NCBI RefSeq assembly: GCF_003074055.1
Contig: NZ_CP029043.1
Location: 7,246,501-7,310,500, forward strand
From: Streptomyces nigra
GTDB lineage: Bacteria; Actinomycetota; Actinomycetes; Streptomycetales; Streptomycetaceae
Length of the DNA stretch: 64,000 bases
Reading direction: 5' to 3'
Shown: positions 1-10,800 of the stretch, in pieces
How the letters are laid out: each line of letters starts with the position of its first letter
Numbering within the stretch: the first letter of the stretch is position 1
Made by a program: the position numbers and the translations under genes
Notes under the pieces: generated by a model
Database searches by the model: none
Told to the model about the DNA's origin: nothing
Seen by the model: only the letters and a program-made list of their open reading frames with translations

Positions 1-29
1 CGGCACGGACGGGCGGCAATGCCTTGCTC

Positions 30-1640
30 ATGACGTCCGGGACCGGCACGGCCGAGGGTGCGACGAAAGGGCGGCTCGTCCTGTGGACGCTGGCCGCCGG
101 GCAGTTCCTCATGGCGCTCGACAGCTCCGTCATGAACGTCTCCATCGCGACGGTCGCCGACGACGTCGGCACCACGGTCACCGGCATCCAGGGCGCCATC
201 ACCGCCTACACCCTGGTGATGGCCATGCTCATGATCCCGGGCGGCAAGGTCGGCGCCGTCATCGGCCGCCGCCGCGCCTTCGCGATCGGCTGCGTCATCT
301 ACGGATGCGGCTCCCTCACCACCGCCCTCGCCCCGAACCTGCCCGTGCTGCTGCTCGGCTGGTCCTTCCTGGAGGGCGTCGGAGCGGCGCTCATCCTGCC
401 CGCGATCGTGGCCCTGGTGGCCGGCAACTTCACGGCGGAACGACGGCCCGCCGCCTATGGACTCGTCGCCGCGGCCGGTGCCGTGGCGATCGCCCTCGGC
501 CCGCTGATCGGCGGCTTCGCCACCACCTATCTCTCCTGGCGCTGGGTGTTCGCCGGGGAGATGGCCGTGGTGGCCGTCATCCTGGTGGTGGCCCGGCACA
601 TCCGCGACCCGCTGAGCGCCGGACGCCCCCGCCTCGACCTCATCGGCGCGGCCCTGTCCGCGCTAGGCCTCGGCACCTTCGTGTACGGCGTGCTCCGCTC
701 CGACGAATGGGGCTGGTTCCGCCCCCGGCCCGGCGCCCCCGACTGGCTCGGCGTATCGCTCGTCATCTGGCTGATGCTCGCCGGTGTGCTGCTGATCCGG
801 GTGTTCCTGTATTGGGAGGCACATCTGGTCACCCGGCACCGCGATCCGCTCGTCGACCCGGCACTCCTGCGGGTCCGGCAGCTCACCGGCGGGCTGACCA
901 TGTTCTTCTTCCAGTACCTCGTCCTGATGGGCGTGTTCTTCGTCGTCCCGCTGTATCTGTCGATCGCCCTCGGCCTGTCCGCACTGCAGACCGGCGCACG
1001 GCTGCTGCCGCTGTCGCTGACCCTGCTGGCGGCGGCCACCCTGATCCCCCGCTTCCTCCCCGACGTCTCACCCCGCCGGGTCGTCCGGCTGGGCATCCTG
1101 GCGCTGCTCGCCGGGGCGGTCGTCCTGATGGCCGCGCTGGACGCCGACGCCGGGGCGGAGATCGTGACGGTGCCCTTCCTGCTCATCGGCCTCGGCACCG
1201 GCGCGCTCGCCTCCCAGCTCGGGGCGGTCACCGTGTCGGCGGTGCCGGACGAGCAGAGCGCGGAGGTCGGCGGCATCCAGAACGCCGTCACCAACCTCGG
1301 CTCGTCCATCGGCACCGCCCTCGCCGGCTCCCTGCTGATCGGCGTGCTCGCCTCGTCGTTCCTGACCAGCTTCGAGCAGAACCCGGCGGTCCCGCCCGAG
1401 ATCGGCGAGCGGGCCGCCGTACAACTTGAGAGCGGCGTGACGTTCCTGTCGGACGCTCAGCTCAGGGAAGCGCTGGACGAGGAAGGCGTGGACGAGGAGG
1501 TCGCCCGGGCGGCGCTGGACGCCAACGCCGAGGCCCGCCTCGACGGACTGCGCGCGGCCCTCGCCATCCTCGCCTTCGCCTGCGCCCTCGCACTCTTCTT
1601 CACCTCACGCATCCCGACGAGGCAGCCCGGCTCCGCCTGA
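30..1640 (+). CDS. MFS drug transporter, DHA2 (EmrB/QacA) family
   Basis: This is a multi-pass inner-membrane proton-driven exporter of the 14-helix DHA2 group, which commonly extrude antibiotics or dyes. Visible family marks are the first-helix motif LDSSVMNVSI near residues 30-40 and motif A, GGKVGAVIGRRRA, near residues 72-84. A long acidic loop (about residues 455-510) separates the last two helices, as is usual in this group. The protein is about 536 residues, full length for the family. I take ATG at 30; TTG at 24 is also possible, and the frame stays open to the left edge, so the true start could lie outside the window. The substrate cannot be read from the sequence. No regulator gene is adjacent inside the window. 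Confidence 0.85.
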   Translation: MTSGTGTAEGATKGRLVLWTLAAGQFLMALDSSVMNVSIATVADDVGTTVTGIQGAITAYTLVMAMLMIPGGKVGAVIGRRRAFAIGCVIYGCGSLTTALAPNLPVLLLGWSFLEGVGAALILPAIVALVAGNFTAERRPAAYGLVAAAGAVAIALGPLIGGFATTYLSWRWVFAGEMAVVAVILVVARHIRDPLSAGRPRLDLIGAALSALGLGTFVYGVLRSDEWGWFRPRPGAPDWLGVSLVIWLMLAGVLLIRVFLYWEAHLVTRHRDPLVDPALLRVRQLTGGLTMFFFQYLVLMGVFFVVPLYLSIALGLSALQTGARLLPLSLTLLAAATLIPRFLPDVSPRRVVRLGILALLAGAVVLMAALDADAGAEIVTVPFLLIGLGTGALASQLGAVTVSAVPDEQSAEVGGIQNAVTNLGSSIGTALAGSLLIGVLASSFLTSFEQNPAVPPEIGERAAVQLESGVTFLSDAQLREALDEEGVDEEVARAALDANAEARLDGLRAALAILAFACALALFFTSRIPTRQPGSA

Positions 1641-1858
1641 GGGGGCCGTGCCGTCCGGAATCCGGGTCGGCCGTGCAGGCCCGCGCCGGGTGGGCGATAC
1701 TGCACGCTGGGAGTTCGTGCCCGAGCGCCGTCGTAAGCCGGGGGTGGCAGGATCGGACGGCGCCGCCGGGGAGGCGGGCCGGACGGCGGCCGGGCGTGGG
1801 GAGTGGACCGGCCGCGCGTGGGTAGGCGCGGGCGGACGAACGGGGAGCGCAGGCATTG

Positions 1859-2365
1859 ATGAGGGATCCAGAGCCCACGGGCATGCAGAGGGCGGGCGCC
1901 GCGGAGAGTGCCGTGCTGCGCACGAGCGTCGCGCTGGACGGGGACGGCACCGCCATCGCCGACGCCCGCCACATGGCCGCCGCCTTCCTGACCCGGGCGC
2001 AGAGCGAGTACGGGGTGCCCCTGTCCCAGCGCGGCATGGACCTCACCCAGCTCGTCGTCAGCGAACTGGTGACCAACGCCCGCAAGTACGCGCCCGGTCC
2101 GGCCCGGATGGACCTGAGCATCGACGGCGACGCCGTGGAGGTGGCGGTGTGGGACTCCGATCCCGTGCTGCCCGTGGCCCGGGCGGCCGACGCCGGCCGG
2201 GTCGGACAGCACGGTCTGGAGATCGTCATGGCCGTCTCCCAGGGCTTCTCGGCCCAGCGCGAGGAGGTCGGCAAGCGCATCACGGCCCGGATCAGCCTGG
2301 TCGACGAGCCCCACACCGCCGGAACCGAGGGCCGGCCCGGCGGTCAGAACAGAAGCTCGATTTAG
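1859..2365 (+). CDS. RsbW/SpoIIAB-like ATP-binding regulatory protein
   Basis: This 168-residue protein is a single HATPase_c domain of the type used in Streptomyces as anti-sigma-factor kinases or orphan relatives. The N box (ELVTNARKYA, residues 69-78), the ADP-contacting WDSDP segment (98-102) and the glycine loop GRVGQHGL (113-120) are all present. In the family such proteins bind a sigma factor or phosphorylate an anti-sigma antagonist; no partner gene is adjacent, so the target is unknown, although three PP2C phosphatases occur later in the window. ATG at 1859 is chosen over the overlapping TTG at 1856. The last six codons lie in a short duplicated sequence shared with the end of the convergent gene, so the C-terminus may have been acquired recently. 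Confidence 0.8.
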   Translation: MRDPEPTGMQRAGAAESAVLRTSVALDGDGTAIADARHMAAAFLTRAQSEYGVPLSQRGMDLTQLVVSELVTNARKYAPGPARMDLSIDGDAVEVAVWDSDPVLPVARAADAGRVGQHGLEIVMAVSQGFSAQREEVGKRITARISLVDEPHTAGTEGRPGGQNRSSI

Positions 2366-2401
2366 CCGTCGCTGTCAGGACAGAAGCTCGACATAGCCGT
2401 C
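2344..2401. repeat. 27-bp imperfect direct repeat spanning two convergent gene ends
   Basis: Positions 2344-2370 and 2375-2401 match at 24 of 27 bases, separated by 4 bp. The right copy encodes, on the minus strand, the C-terminus and stop of rph. The left copy forms, on the plus strand, the last codons and stop of the ATPase gene. It looks like a small tandem duplication that supplied a new stop codon to the plus-strand gene. Confidence 0.8.
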
Positions 2402-4969
2402 CGTCCCGTGCACCCGGATCCGCTGCCCGTCCCGGATCAGCCGGGTGGCGCCCTCCACCCCGACCACGGCCGGCAGGCCGTACTCCCGGGCGATCACCGC
2501 GCCGTGCGTCATCAGCCCGCCCACCTCCGTCACCAGGCCCGCGATCCCCACGAACAGCGGTGACCAGCTGGGATCCGTGAACGGCGTGACCAGGATGTCG
2601 CCCGGAGCGAGATCGGCGTCCGCCATGTCGAGGACCACACGGGCCCGCCCCTCGACCGTCCCGGCCGACACCGCCAGACCGGCCAGGGCCCCGGGCGGCA
2701 CGTCGTCCCGCCGGTACGCCCCCGTGAGGGCCACACCGTCCGAGGTGAGCACCCGGGGCGGGGTGAGCGCCCGGTACGACCGGAAGGCCTCCGCACGGCG
2801 CCGTACCAGCCCCTGGTCGACCCTGCCAGTACGTACGGCCTCCTCGAACTCGGCGAAGGTGAGGTGGAAGACGTCCTCGCGGTCGGCGAGGGTTCCGGAC
2901 CGCACGAGGCGGTCGGCCTCCCGCAGCAGCGCCTGCTTGTAGACGAAGAGACGGGCGACGATGCCGTACTTCGGGTATTCCCGGTAGCCGATGAAGGTCC
3001 GGACCCGCTCGATCATCCGCCGGGTCTCCTCGGCCCTGCTCTCCCCGTCGGGCAGGGCCCGCAGCCGGGCCAGCACCTCGTGCTCCTTCGCCTCGGCCTT
3101 CCGGCGGCCCTTCTCGAAGCGGCGGGCGGCGGCCCCCGGCTCGAAACCGCGGACGTGGTCGAGGACGACGGGCACGAGCGCGCTCGGGTGCTCGCGCCAG
3201 CGGGGCCGTGTGATGTCGATCTCGCCGACACAGCGCATGCCGTACCGGTCGAGGTACGACTCGAAGGCGTCCCGCACCTCGGTGCCTCCGGGGAGCTTCG
3301 GCAGTTCGTCCAGGAAGTCGTCGTGCTCGACGCCCCGCAGGAATGCGACCACCTCCGGGTGCGGGCGGACGACGTCGGCGACGTCGAGCAGCGCCAGGCC
3401 CATCTCGGAGGTCACGTTGTCCGGGGCGGACAGGGTGAGCGTGTCGGCCGCGTTCTTCTCCCCGAGCCACTCCTCCAGCCGGTCGTTCAGCCACCAGGTG
3501 GCCTCCATGCCCGCCATGATCACGCGCATGCTCAGCGGATCGCCGAGGACCCGCTTGTGCTCCTCGAAGGCCTCCCGCAGGAAGTCGAACAGCGCGGGGC
3601 CGGTCTTCGCGCGGATGTCCCGCTCCAGCGCGGCGACGGACCGCCGGCTGCGCTCGATCAGCTCGGTGACGATGCCCGGATCGGTCTCGATCGGGGCGGG
3701 CCCGTCCCCGGGTGGCGGGCCACCGGGGCCCGCCCCGCCGGGCGGCGCCGGCGCGAACTCCGCGTCCTCCAGGACGGTTTCCAGCGCGTCCCGGGTCAGC
3801 GGATCGCCCTTGCCGATGACGTCGAGGAGGGCGGCCCGGCTCGCGGGCGCGGCCAGCCGGGCGGTCGCGTCGACGAACAGCCGCCCGCCCGCCTCATGCA
3901 TCGGCGCCATGGCCACCATCCGCCACACCGAGAGCCCCAGCGCCTTCATGGGGTCGGTCATCATCTGCTGGTGACCGACGGAGACGTAGACGCGGAAGGT
4001 GTCGTCGTCCCGCTCGGGGACGGGGAACAGGGTGGTGACGGGCCGGCTCTGCACGATGTGGAAGCCGTCGTCGGCCAGACACCACTCGATGTCCTGCGGG
4101 CTCCCGAAATGCGCCTCGATCCGCCGCCCGAGAGCGACCAGCCGGACGGCCTGATCATCCGTCAGGGCCGGTTCGCGTGCCTGCTGTTCATCGACGGTCG
4201 TCTCCCGCGTCCCGCCGCCCGGCAGGGCCTCCAGCGCGCGCTGCTTCGCGGCGATCGTGCGGGTGACGACCTCGCCGTCGCGCACCGTGAGCACGTCCGG
4301 GTTGACCAGTCCGGAGACCAGGGCCTCGCCGAGGCCGAACCCGGCGTCGACGGTCGCCGTGCGGCGGTCGCCCGTCACCGGGTCGGCCGTGAACAGGATG
4401 CCGGACGCCCGCGGCACCACCATGTGCTGCACGACCACGGCCATATGGACCGTGCGGTGGTCGAGGCCCTGGCGTCCGCGATAGGTCACGGCCCGCTCGG
4501 TGAAGAGCGAGGCCCAGCAGCGGCTGATGTGCCGCAGGACCTCCTCCGCGCCCACCACGTTCAGATACGTGTCCTGCTGGCCCGCGAAGGAGGCGGTCGG
4601 CAGGTCCTCGGCCGTCGCGCTGGACCGCACCGCGTACGCGGACCGCTCACCGTGGCGGGCGAGCGCGCCGGTGATCGCCGCCGCCACCTCGTCCGGCAGC
4701 GGTGTCTCCTCGACGGCCCGGCGCAGCCGTACGGCGAGGTCACCGGCCGCGTCCTTGCCGTCCACGAGGGACAGCCGGTCGAGCAGTTCACCGACCTCCG
4801 GCGACGCGGCGACGACCCGACGGAAGGCGTGCGTCGTCACACAGAACCCGTCGGGCACCCGGACGCCGTCGATCCGGGACAGCTCGCCCAGGTGGGCGCC
4901 CTTGCCGCCGACGTCGGCGATCCGCGTCGCGTCGACGTCCCGAAGGTCCACCACAAGGGGCTCGGTCAC
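2375..4969 (-). CDS. rph: Rifampin phosphotransferase (PEP-synthase-like)
   Basis: Members of this family inactivate rifamycins by moving the beta-phosphate of ATP to the antibiotic through a swivelling phosphohistidine domain. The 864-residue length matches RPH enzymes. Order of domains: an N-terminal ATP-grasp part with the VGGKGAHLGEL entry, YAVRSSATAEDLP and the VQSRPVTTLFP end near residue 310; a long central, rifamycin-binding-like part; and a C-terminal PEP-utiliser domain with catalytic His822 in GLMTHGAVIAREYG. I choose GTG 4969, seven bases after GGAGG; GTG 4972 is adjacent, and the frame extends to 5119 without a ribosome site. A complete rifamycin-associated element lies about 130 bp upstream, which both supports the identification and predicts induction by rifamycins. 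A generic phosphoenolpyruvate synthase is the alternative, less likely given the length and the RAE. Confidence 0.88.
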   Translation of the reverse strand: MTEPLVVDLRDVDATRIADVGGKGAHLGELSRIDGVRVPDGFCVTTHAFRRVVAASPEVGELLDRLSLVDGKDAAGDLAVRLRRAVEETPLPDEVAAAITGALARHGERSAYAVRSSATAEDLPTASFAGQQDTYLNVVGAEEVLRHISRCWASLFTERAVTYRGRQGLDHRTVHMAVVVQHMVVPRASGILFTADPVTGDRRTATVDAGFGLGEALVSGLVNPDVLTVRDGEVVTRTIAAKQRALEALPGGGTRETTVDEQQAREPALTDDQAVRLVALGRRIEAHFGSPQDIEWCLADDGFHIVQSRPVTTLFPVPERDDDTFRVYVSVGHQQMMTDPMKALGLSVWRMVAMAPMHEAGGRLFVDATARLAAPASRAALLDVIGKGDPLTRDALETVLEDAEFAPAPPGGAGPGGPPPGDGPAPIETDPGIVTELIERSRRSVAALERDIRAKTGPALFDFLREAFEEHKRVLGDPLSMRVIMAGMEATWWLNDRLEEWLGEKNAADTLTLSAPDNVTSEMGLALLDVADVVRPHPEVVAFLRGVEHDDFLDELPKLPGGTEVRDAFESYLDRYGMRCVGEIDITRPRWREHPSALVPVVLDHVRGFEPGAAARRFEKGRRKAEAKEHEVLARLRALPDGESRAEETRRMIERVRTFIGYREYPKYGIVARLFVYKQALLREADRLVRSGTLADREDVFHLTFAEFEEAVRTGRVDQGLVRRRAEAFRSYRALTPPRVLTSDGVALTGAYRRDDVPPGALAGLAVSAGTVEGRARVVLDMADADLAPGDILVTPFTDPSWSPLFVGIAGLVTEVGGLMTHGAVIAREYGLPAVVGVEGATRLIRDGQRIRVHGTDGYVELLS

Positions 4970-5096
4970 CACGCCACCTCCGCCTCGGTCGTCCCGCACG
5001 GCACAAGCGACCGTTCGTACGCCGACCACACCACAAGCACGTCGAGCCCTCATTTCCGCAGGCAGTGGCAACGGCCGCCGATTCTGCGCCCTCATG

Positions 5097-5116
5097 GGGG
5101 CCTTGCCGCAAGCCCC
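5097..5116 (-). promoter_or_regulatory. Rifamycin-associated element (RAE)
   Basis: On the minus strand the sequence reads GGGGCTTGCGGCAAGGCCCC, which fits the published RAE consensus at every fixed position as I recall it. The RAE is known in actinomycetes as an inverted repeat upstream of rifamycin-responsive genes such as rph and the helicase helR. It sits inside a longer inverted repeat (about 5093-5120) and is about 130 bp before the rph start. Confidence 0.85.
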
Positions 5117-5135
5117 CATGTGGGCTATACCTTGA

Positions 5136-5167
5136 GAAGGGCGAGGAGACGGATCTCCTCGCCCTTC
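5136..5167 (-). terminator. Intrinsic terminator after katE
   Basis: A perfect 14-bp inverted repeat with a 4-base loop starts 37 bp beyond the catalase stop codon. It has no T-run, as is normal in Streptomyces. It also insulates the RAE/rph promoter region from catalase transcription. Confidence 0.8.
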
Positions 5168-5203
5168 GCTGTCGGGCGTCCACCGGCCCGCCCGCCGAGT
5201 GAC

Positions 5204-7480
<2,277 letters not shown>

Positions 7481-7555
7481 CGCTATCGTCCTCTGCTTCC
7501 GCCGGGCTGAGGCCCGCCGGCGTCAAGAGCCGGCTGCCGTGGGATCCGGCGCCGA

Positions 7556-7580
7556 GTACCCGGCTGTGCCGGACATATCC
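7556..7580 (-). promoter_or_regulatory. SigB-like promoter of katE
   Basis: On the minus strand a GGAT (-35, 7580-7577) is followed after 15 bases by GGGTAC (-10, 7561-7556). This fits the Streptomyces SigB-family pattern GNNT-N14-16-GGGTAY and would start transcription about 70 nt before the catalase start codon. Confidence 0.6.
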
Positions 7581-7843
7581 CCCGTCTCAGGAACCCCGCG
7601 AGCCCCCTGCGTCCCGCGCGGGCCGCCGTGACCAGGAAGGCTCCGGCCCGGCGTCCAGGACGGCCACCGGGACGGGCACCCGCCGGTCAGGCGTGATCGT
7701 TCACCGATGCGTTCTTCATATCTTCCGATCGGTCGGTGTCGTTCCCGCACAGGCCGCCCCCCGGCCCCCTCGGATCGGCCTACGGTGCCGTTCGCGGGCC
7801 CGGGACCGGCGCCCGCCGAACGCACCGACAAGGGGAGGCGCCG
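7581..7843. other. Divergent intergenic region, no gene seen
   Basis: This stretch between the katE promoter and the roadblock-like gene shows no convincing ORF or RNA gene. A lower-GC patch around 7700-7735 is the likely promoter area of the plus-strand gene, but I cannot assign hexamers. Confidence 0.5.
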
Positions 7844-8218
7844 ATGGCGAACGTGGAAGTCACACTGAAGGAGATGATGGCGGGGATCGAGGGGGCGCTG
7901 GGCGCGGCCGTGGTCGACTACACCAGCGGTATGGCCCTCGGCACACTGGGCGGGGGGAAGGACCTGGACCTCAACGTCGCCGCCGCCGGCAACACGGACG
8001 TCATCCGCGCCAAGGTGCGGACCATGGAGCACCTCGGCCTCAAGGGCGACGTCGAGGACATCCTGATCACGCTCAGCCACCAGTACCACGTCATCCGGCT
8101 GATCGGCGGCCGGGGCGGCAACGGCCTGTTCCTCTACCTCGTCCTGGACAAGGCCCGATCGAACCTCGCGATGGCCCGCCACCAGCTCAAGCGGCTCGAG
8201 GAACAACTCGAGGTCTGA
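7844..8218 (+). CDS. Small roadblock/LC7-like protein
   Basis: This is a 124-residue soluble protein. ATG 7844 is chosen because an AGGGGAGG ribosome site lies 6 bases upstream; a longer reading from 7736 lacks one. The pattern (short N-terminal helix, GIEGALGAAVVDYTSGMALG, then VLITL-like strands and a C-terminal helix rich in Arg, Gln and Glu) resembles roadblock/LC7 proteins, which in actinomycetes act with small GTPases and sensor kinases in conservons. No conservon partner is adjacent, so it would be an orphan. The assignment is by pattern only; a hypothetical protein of another fold is possible. Confidence 0.6.
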   Translation: MANVEVTLKEMMAGIEGALGAAVVDYTSGMALGTLGGGKDLDLNVAAAGNTDVIRAKVRTMEHLGLKGDVEDILITLSHQYHVIRLIGGRGGNGLFLYLVLDKARSNLAMARHQLKRLEEQLEV

Positions 8219-8255
8219 CTCTTCGGCCGTTTCCGGGCCGCCGTGCGCCCACAAG

Positions 8256-8271
8256 TTGAAGACTTCTTCAA
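8256..8271. promoter_or_regulatory. Possible operator of the ArsR regulator
   Basis: The 16-bp sequence TTGAAGACTTCTTCAA contains two perfect 6-bp inverted arms around 4 bp, with an A/T content unusual here. It lies about 140 bp before the ArsR gene, and ArsR/SmtB proteins commonly bind such palindromes to autoregulate. Confidence 0.35.
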
Positions 8272-8412
8272 GTCATCACATGGAGAGGGCCGCACTTCGT
8301 GAACGCCCGCCGCCCGGGAAGAGCAGGATGAGCGGGACCCCCATGGCGCGTCCGGACCCTCCGGTCCGCCGCGTCATGGGAGACGTACTGACGGACCGGC
8401 AGGAAGAGCGTG

Positions 8413-8799
8413 ATGCACGTTCCCCTTTATCAAGCCAAGGCGGAGTTCTTCCGTATGCTCGGGCACCCGGCGCGCATCAGGGTGCTGGAGCTGCTGCAGC
8501 ACGGCCCGGTCCAGGTACGGGACCTGCTCGCCGACATCGAGATCGAACCCTCCAGCCTGTCGCAGCAGTTGGCCGTCCTGCGGCGCGCGGGCATCGTGGT
8601 GTCCATCCGGGAGGGTTCGACCGTCAGCTACGCGCTCGCCGGCGGTGACGTGGCCGAGCTGCTGCGGGCCGCCCGGCGCATCCTCACGGAGCTGCTGGCC
8701 GGCCGCAACCAGCTCCTCGCGGAGCTGCAGCAGTCCGACGGCTCCGCTCCGCCGGTGGCCGCGGCGGCCCGGCGGCCCGGCGGGGACGGCGTGGGCTGA
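8413..8799 (+). CDS. ArsR/SmtB-family transcriptional regulator
   Basis: This 128-residue winged-helix protein has the ArsR start (FFRMLGHPARIRVLELL, residues 12-28), the recognition helix SSLSQQLAVLRRAGIV (about 47-62) and the wing SIREGSTVSYAL. I see no cluster of cysteines for metal binding, so it may sense something other than a metal. ATG 8413 is preferred over the adjoining GTG 8410 because of the AGGAAGAG ribosome site. The next gene in the same direction is a secreted GH76 enzyme 84 bp downstream. The C-terminal tail (from about residue 110) is low-complexity Ala/Arg/Gly. Confidence 0.85.
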   Translation: MHVPLYQAKAEFFRMLGHPARIRVLELLQHGPVQVRDLLADIEIEPSSLSQQLAVLRRAGIVVSIREGSTVSYALAGGDVAELLRAARRILTELLAGRNQLLAELQQSDGSAPPVAAAARRPGGDGVG

Positions 8800-8883
8800 C
8801 ACGCACCCTGGACAAGGGGGCCGGACGGTGCTGTCGTGGCCATGACACAGTTCCAGTGGTGCGGGGAACAGGAGCGGGACGTC

Positions 8884-10749
8884 ATGCCGATACGGATGCG
8901 CAGCCTGTTCGGCGGGCTCGTCGCCCTGGCCGTCGCCGCCGCCGGCCTGACGGCCCGCCCCACCCCGGCGCACGCTGCCCCGGTACCGGTGTGCGCCCTG
9001 TCCTGCGACACCCTCGACCCGTCGAAGGCCAGGGAGGACACCTTCCCGGTCGGCGACCGCGTCATCAACGGGCGCCTGCTGCGGCTGCACGTCTCCGACC
9101 CGGACTCCATGGCCTGGGCCAGCATCGACCGGGCGACCCCGGGCGACGCCGTATGGCTCGACCGCTCCTGGGACCGCGGCGCCACCTGGGAACCCCTGCT
9201 CGGCAAGGCGACCGTGCCCGGGACGTGGACCGGCACCCGCACCCTCATGTACAACCTCACCGACCCGGTCGGGCACCGCCGCGGCTGGATCCGCGCCTGC
9301 GGCGACGCGGCGGCCGTCACCTGCACCGACTGGGTGTACCCGACCGTGTGCGACGGCTCGTCCTGCGACGGCGACGACCCCGCCGGGGCGTCCGGCGACG
9401 ACCGGCCCGTGCCGGCGGCCACCCTCTTCGGACGCGCCATCGACCTGCACGTCGACCAGGCGCGCGGCATGGCCTGGGCGACGATCGGGCGGGGCGGCGC
9501 CGGTGACGAGGTCTGGCTGGACCGCTCCTGGGACGGCGGCGCGACCTGGCCCGAGGGCTCCTCCCTGGGCCGTACGTCCGTACCGGCCGGCGCGTCCGGC
9601 ACACACACCGTCATGGTCGCGACCCGCGACCCGCGCGGCCTGCTGTACGGCGGGGCGGTCCGGGCCTGCGGGCGGGCGGCCGACCGCCAGGAGGGCGCCT
9701 GCACGGCGTGGGCGCGGCCCGCCCCGACCCGGGCCAGGGCTGCGGCGGACGCCCTGATGGCGTCGTACCGGACCGACGAGGGCTGGTGGCGCAGCAGCTG
9801 GTGGAACTCGGCGGTCGCCGTGACCACGGTGGCCGAGTTCGCGCGCCGCACGGGCCGGCACGACTACGACTGGGCCATCGCCCGCACCTACGAGCAGAAC
9901 AAGGGCGCCTTCCCGGCCGGCGCGCGCGGCTCCGACCCCGTCGAGGGGCACTTCATCAGCCGCGCCATCGACGACGCCGCCTGGTGGGCGGTCGCCTGGC
10001 TGACGGCGTACGACCTCACCCGCGAGCGGCGCTACCTGGACGAGGCCGTCACCATCACGTCGTACGTGCACGAGTACTGGGACCCGCGCACCTGCGGCGG
10101 AGGCGTGTGGTGGGACCGGGAGCGCACCTACAAGAACGCCGTCACCAACGGGCTGTACCTGTGGCTGACGGCCGCCCTGCACCAGCGACTGCCGGGCGAC
10201 ACCCTCTGGGGCGGCCGGTCGGCGACGGCCGCCGACTGGTACCTCGACAGCGGGATGATCAACGCGGCCGGACTCGTCAACGACGGTCTCACGGCGGGCT
10301 GCGCCAACAACGGCCAGACCGTGTGGAGCTACAACCAGGGCCTGGCCATCGGGGCCTTCACCCAGCTGTGGCGCGGCACCGGCGAGCGCCGCCACCTCGA
10401 CACCGCCCGGCGGCTCGCCGACGCGGCCGTCACCTCCCCGCAGCTCACCCGGGACGGCGTCCTCACCGAGTCCTGCGACCTCGGCACCGCGTCCTGCGAC
10501 GACAACCAGAAGCAGTTCAAGGGCATCTTCGTGCGCCACCTGGCCGACTTCGCGGACGCCACCGGATCGGCCGCCCACCGCGCCTACCTCATCCGCCAGG
10601 CCGACTCGATCTGGGCGAAGGACCGGGACCCCCTCAACCGCCTGGGCCAGCGCTGGGCCGGCACCGCCCCCAACCCGGCCGACTGGCGCACCCAGGCAAG
10701 CGCCCTGGAAGCCCTCACAGCGGTGGAGGGACTCCCCGGGCGCCGGTGA
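8884..10749 (+). CDS. Secreted GH76-type alpha-1,6-mannanase with duplicated N-terminal module
   Basis: GH76 enzymes cut alpha-1,6-mannan of fungal walls or actinobacterial lipomannan. The 621-residue product begins with a signal peptide cleaved after AHA-31 (start at ATG 8884; the frame extends upstream to 8836). Two copies of an uncharacterised module follow, near residues 78-142 and 198-265; each contains W-A-x-I near its start, VWLDRSWD-x-GATW, and an RACG-x-A end. The catalytic domain occupies about 290-615 with the family's paired aspartates at Asp363-Asp364 (IDDAAWW) and conserved RTYKNAVTNG and CDDNQKQFKG segments. The paired modules may bind substrate or wall; this is inference. Confidence 0.85.
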   Translation: MPIRMRSLFGGLVALAVAAAGLTARPTPAHAAPVPVCALSCDTLDPSKAREDTFPVGDRVINGRLLRLHVSDPDSMAWASIDRATPGDAVWLDRSWDRGATWEPLLGKATVPGTWTGTRTLMYNLTDPVGHRRGWIRACGDAAAVTCTDWVYPTVCDGSSCDGDDPAGASGDDRPVPAATLFGRAIDLHVDQARGMAWATIGRGGAGDEVWLDRSWDGGATWPEGSSLGRTSVPAGASGTHTVMVATRDPRGLLYGGAVRACGRAADRQEGACTAWARPAPTRARAAADALMASYRTDEGWWRSSWWNSAVAVTTVAEFARRTGRHDYDWAIARTYEQNKGAFPAGARGSDPVEGHFISRAIDDAAWWAVAWLTAYDLTRERRYLDEAVTITSYVHEYWDPRTCGGGVWWDRERTYKNAVTNGLYLWLTAALHQRLPGDTLWGGRSATAADWYLDSGMINAAGLVNDGLTAGCANNGQTVWSYNQGLAIGAFTQLWRGTGERRHLDTARRLADAAVTSPQLTRDGVLTESCDLGTASCDDNQKQFKGIFVRHLADFADATGSAAHRAYLIRQADSIWAKDRDPLNRLGQRWAGTAPNPADWRTQASALEALTAVEGLPGRR

Positions 10750-10800
10750 CGGACGGCGTCAGGTGGTGGGCATCCCGCGACGCTCGGCGGACGGAGTGCC

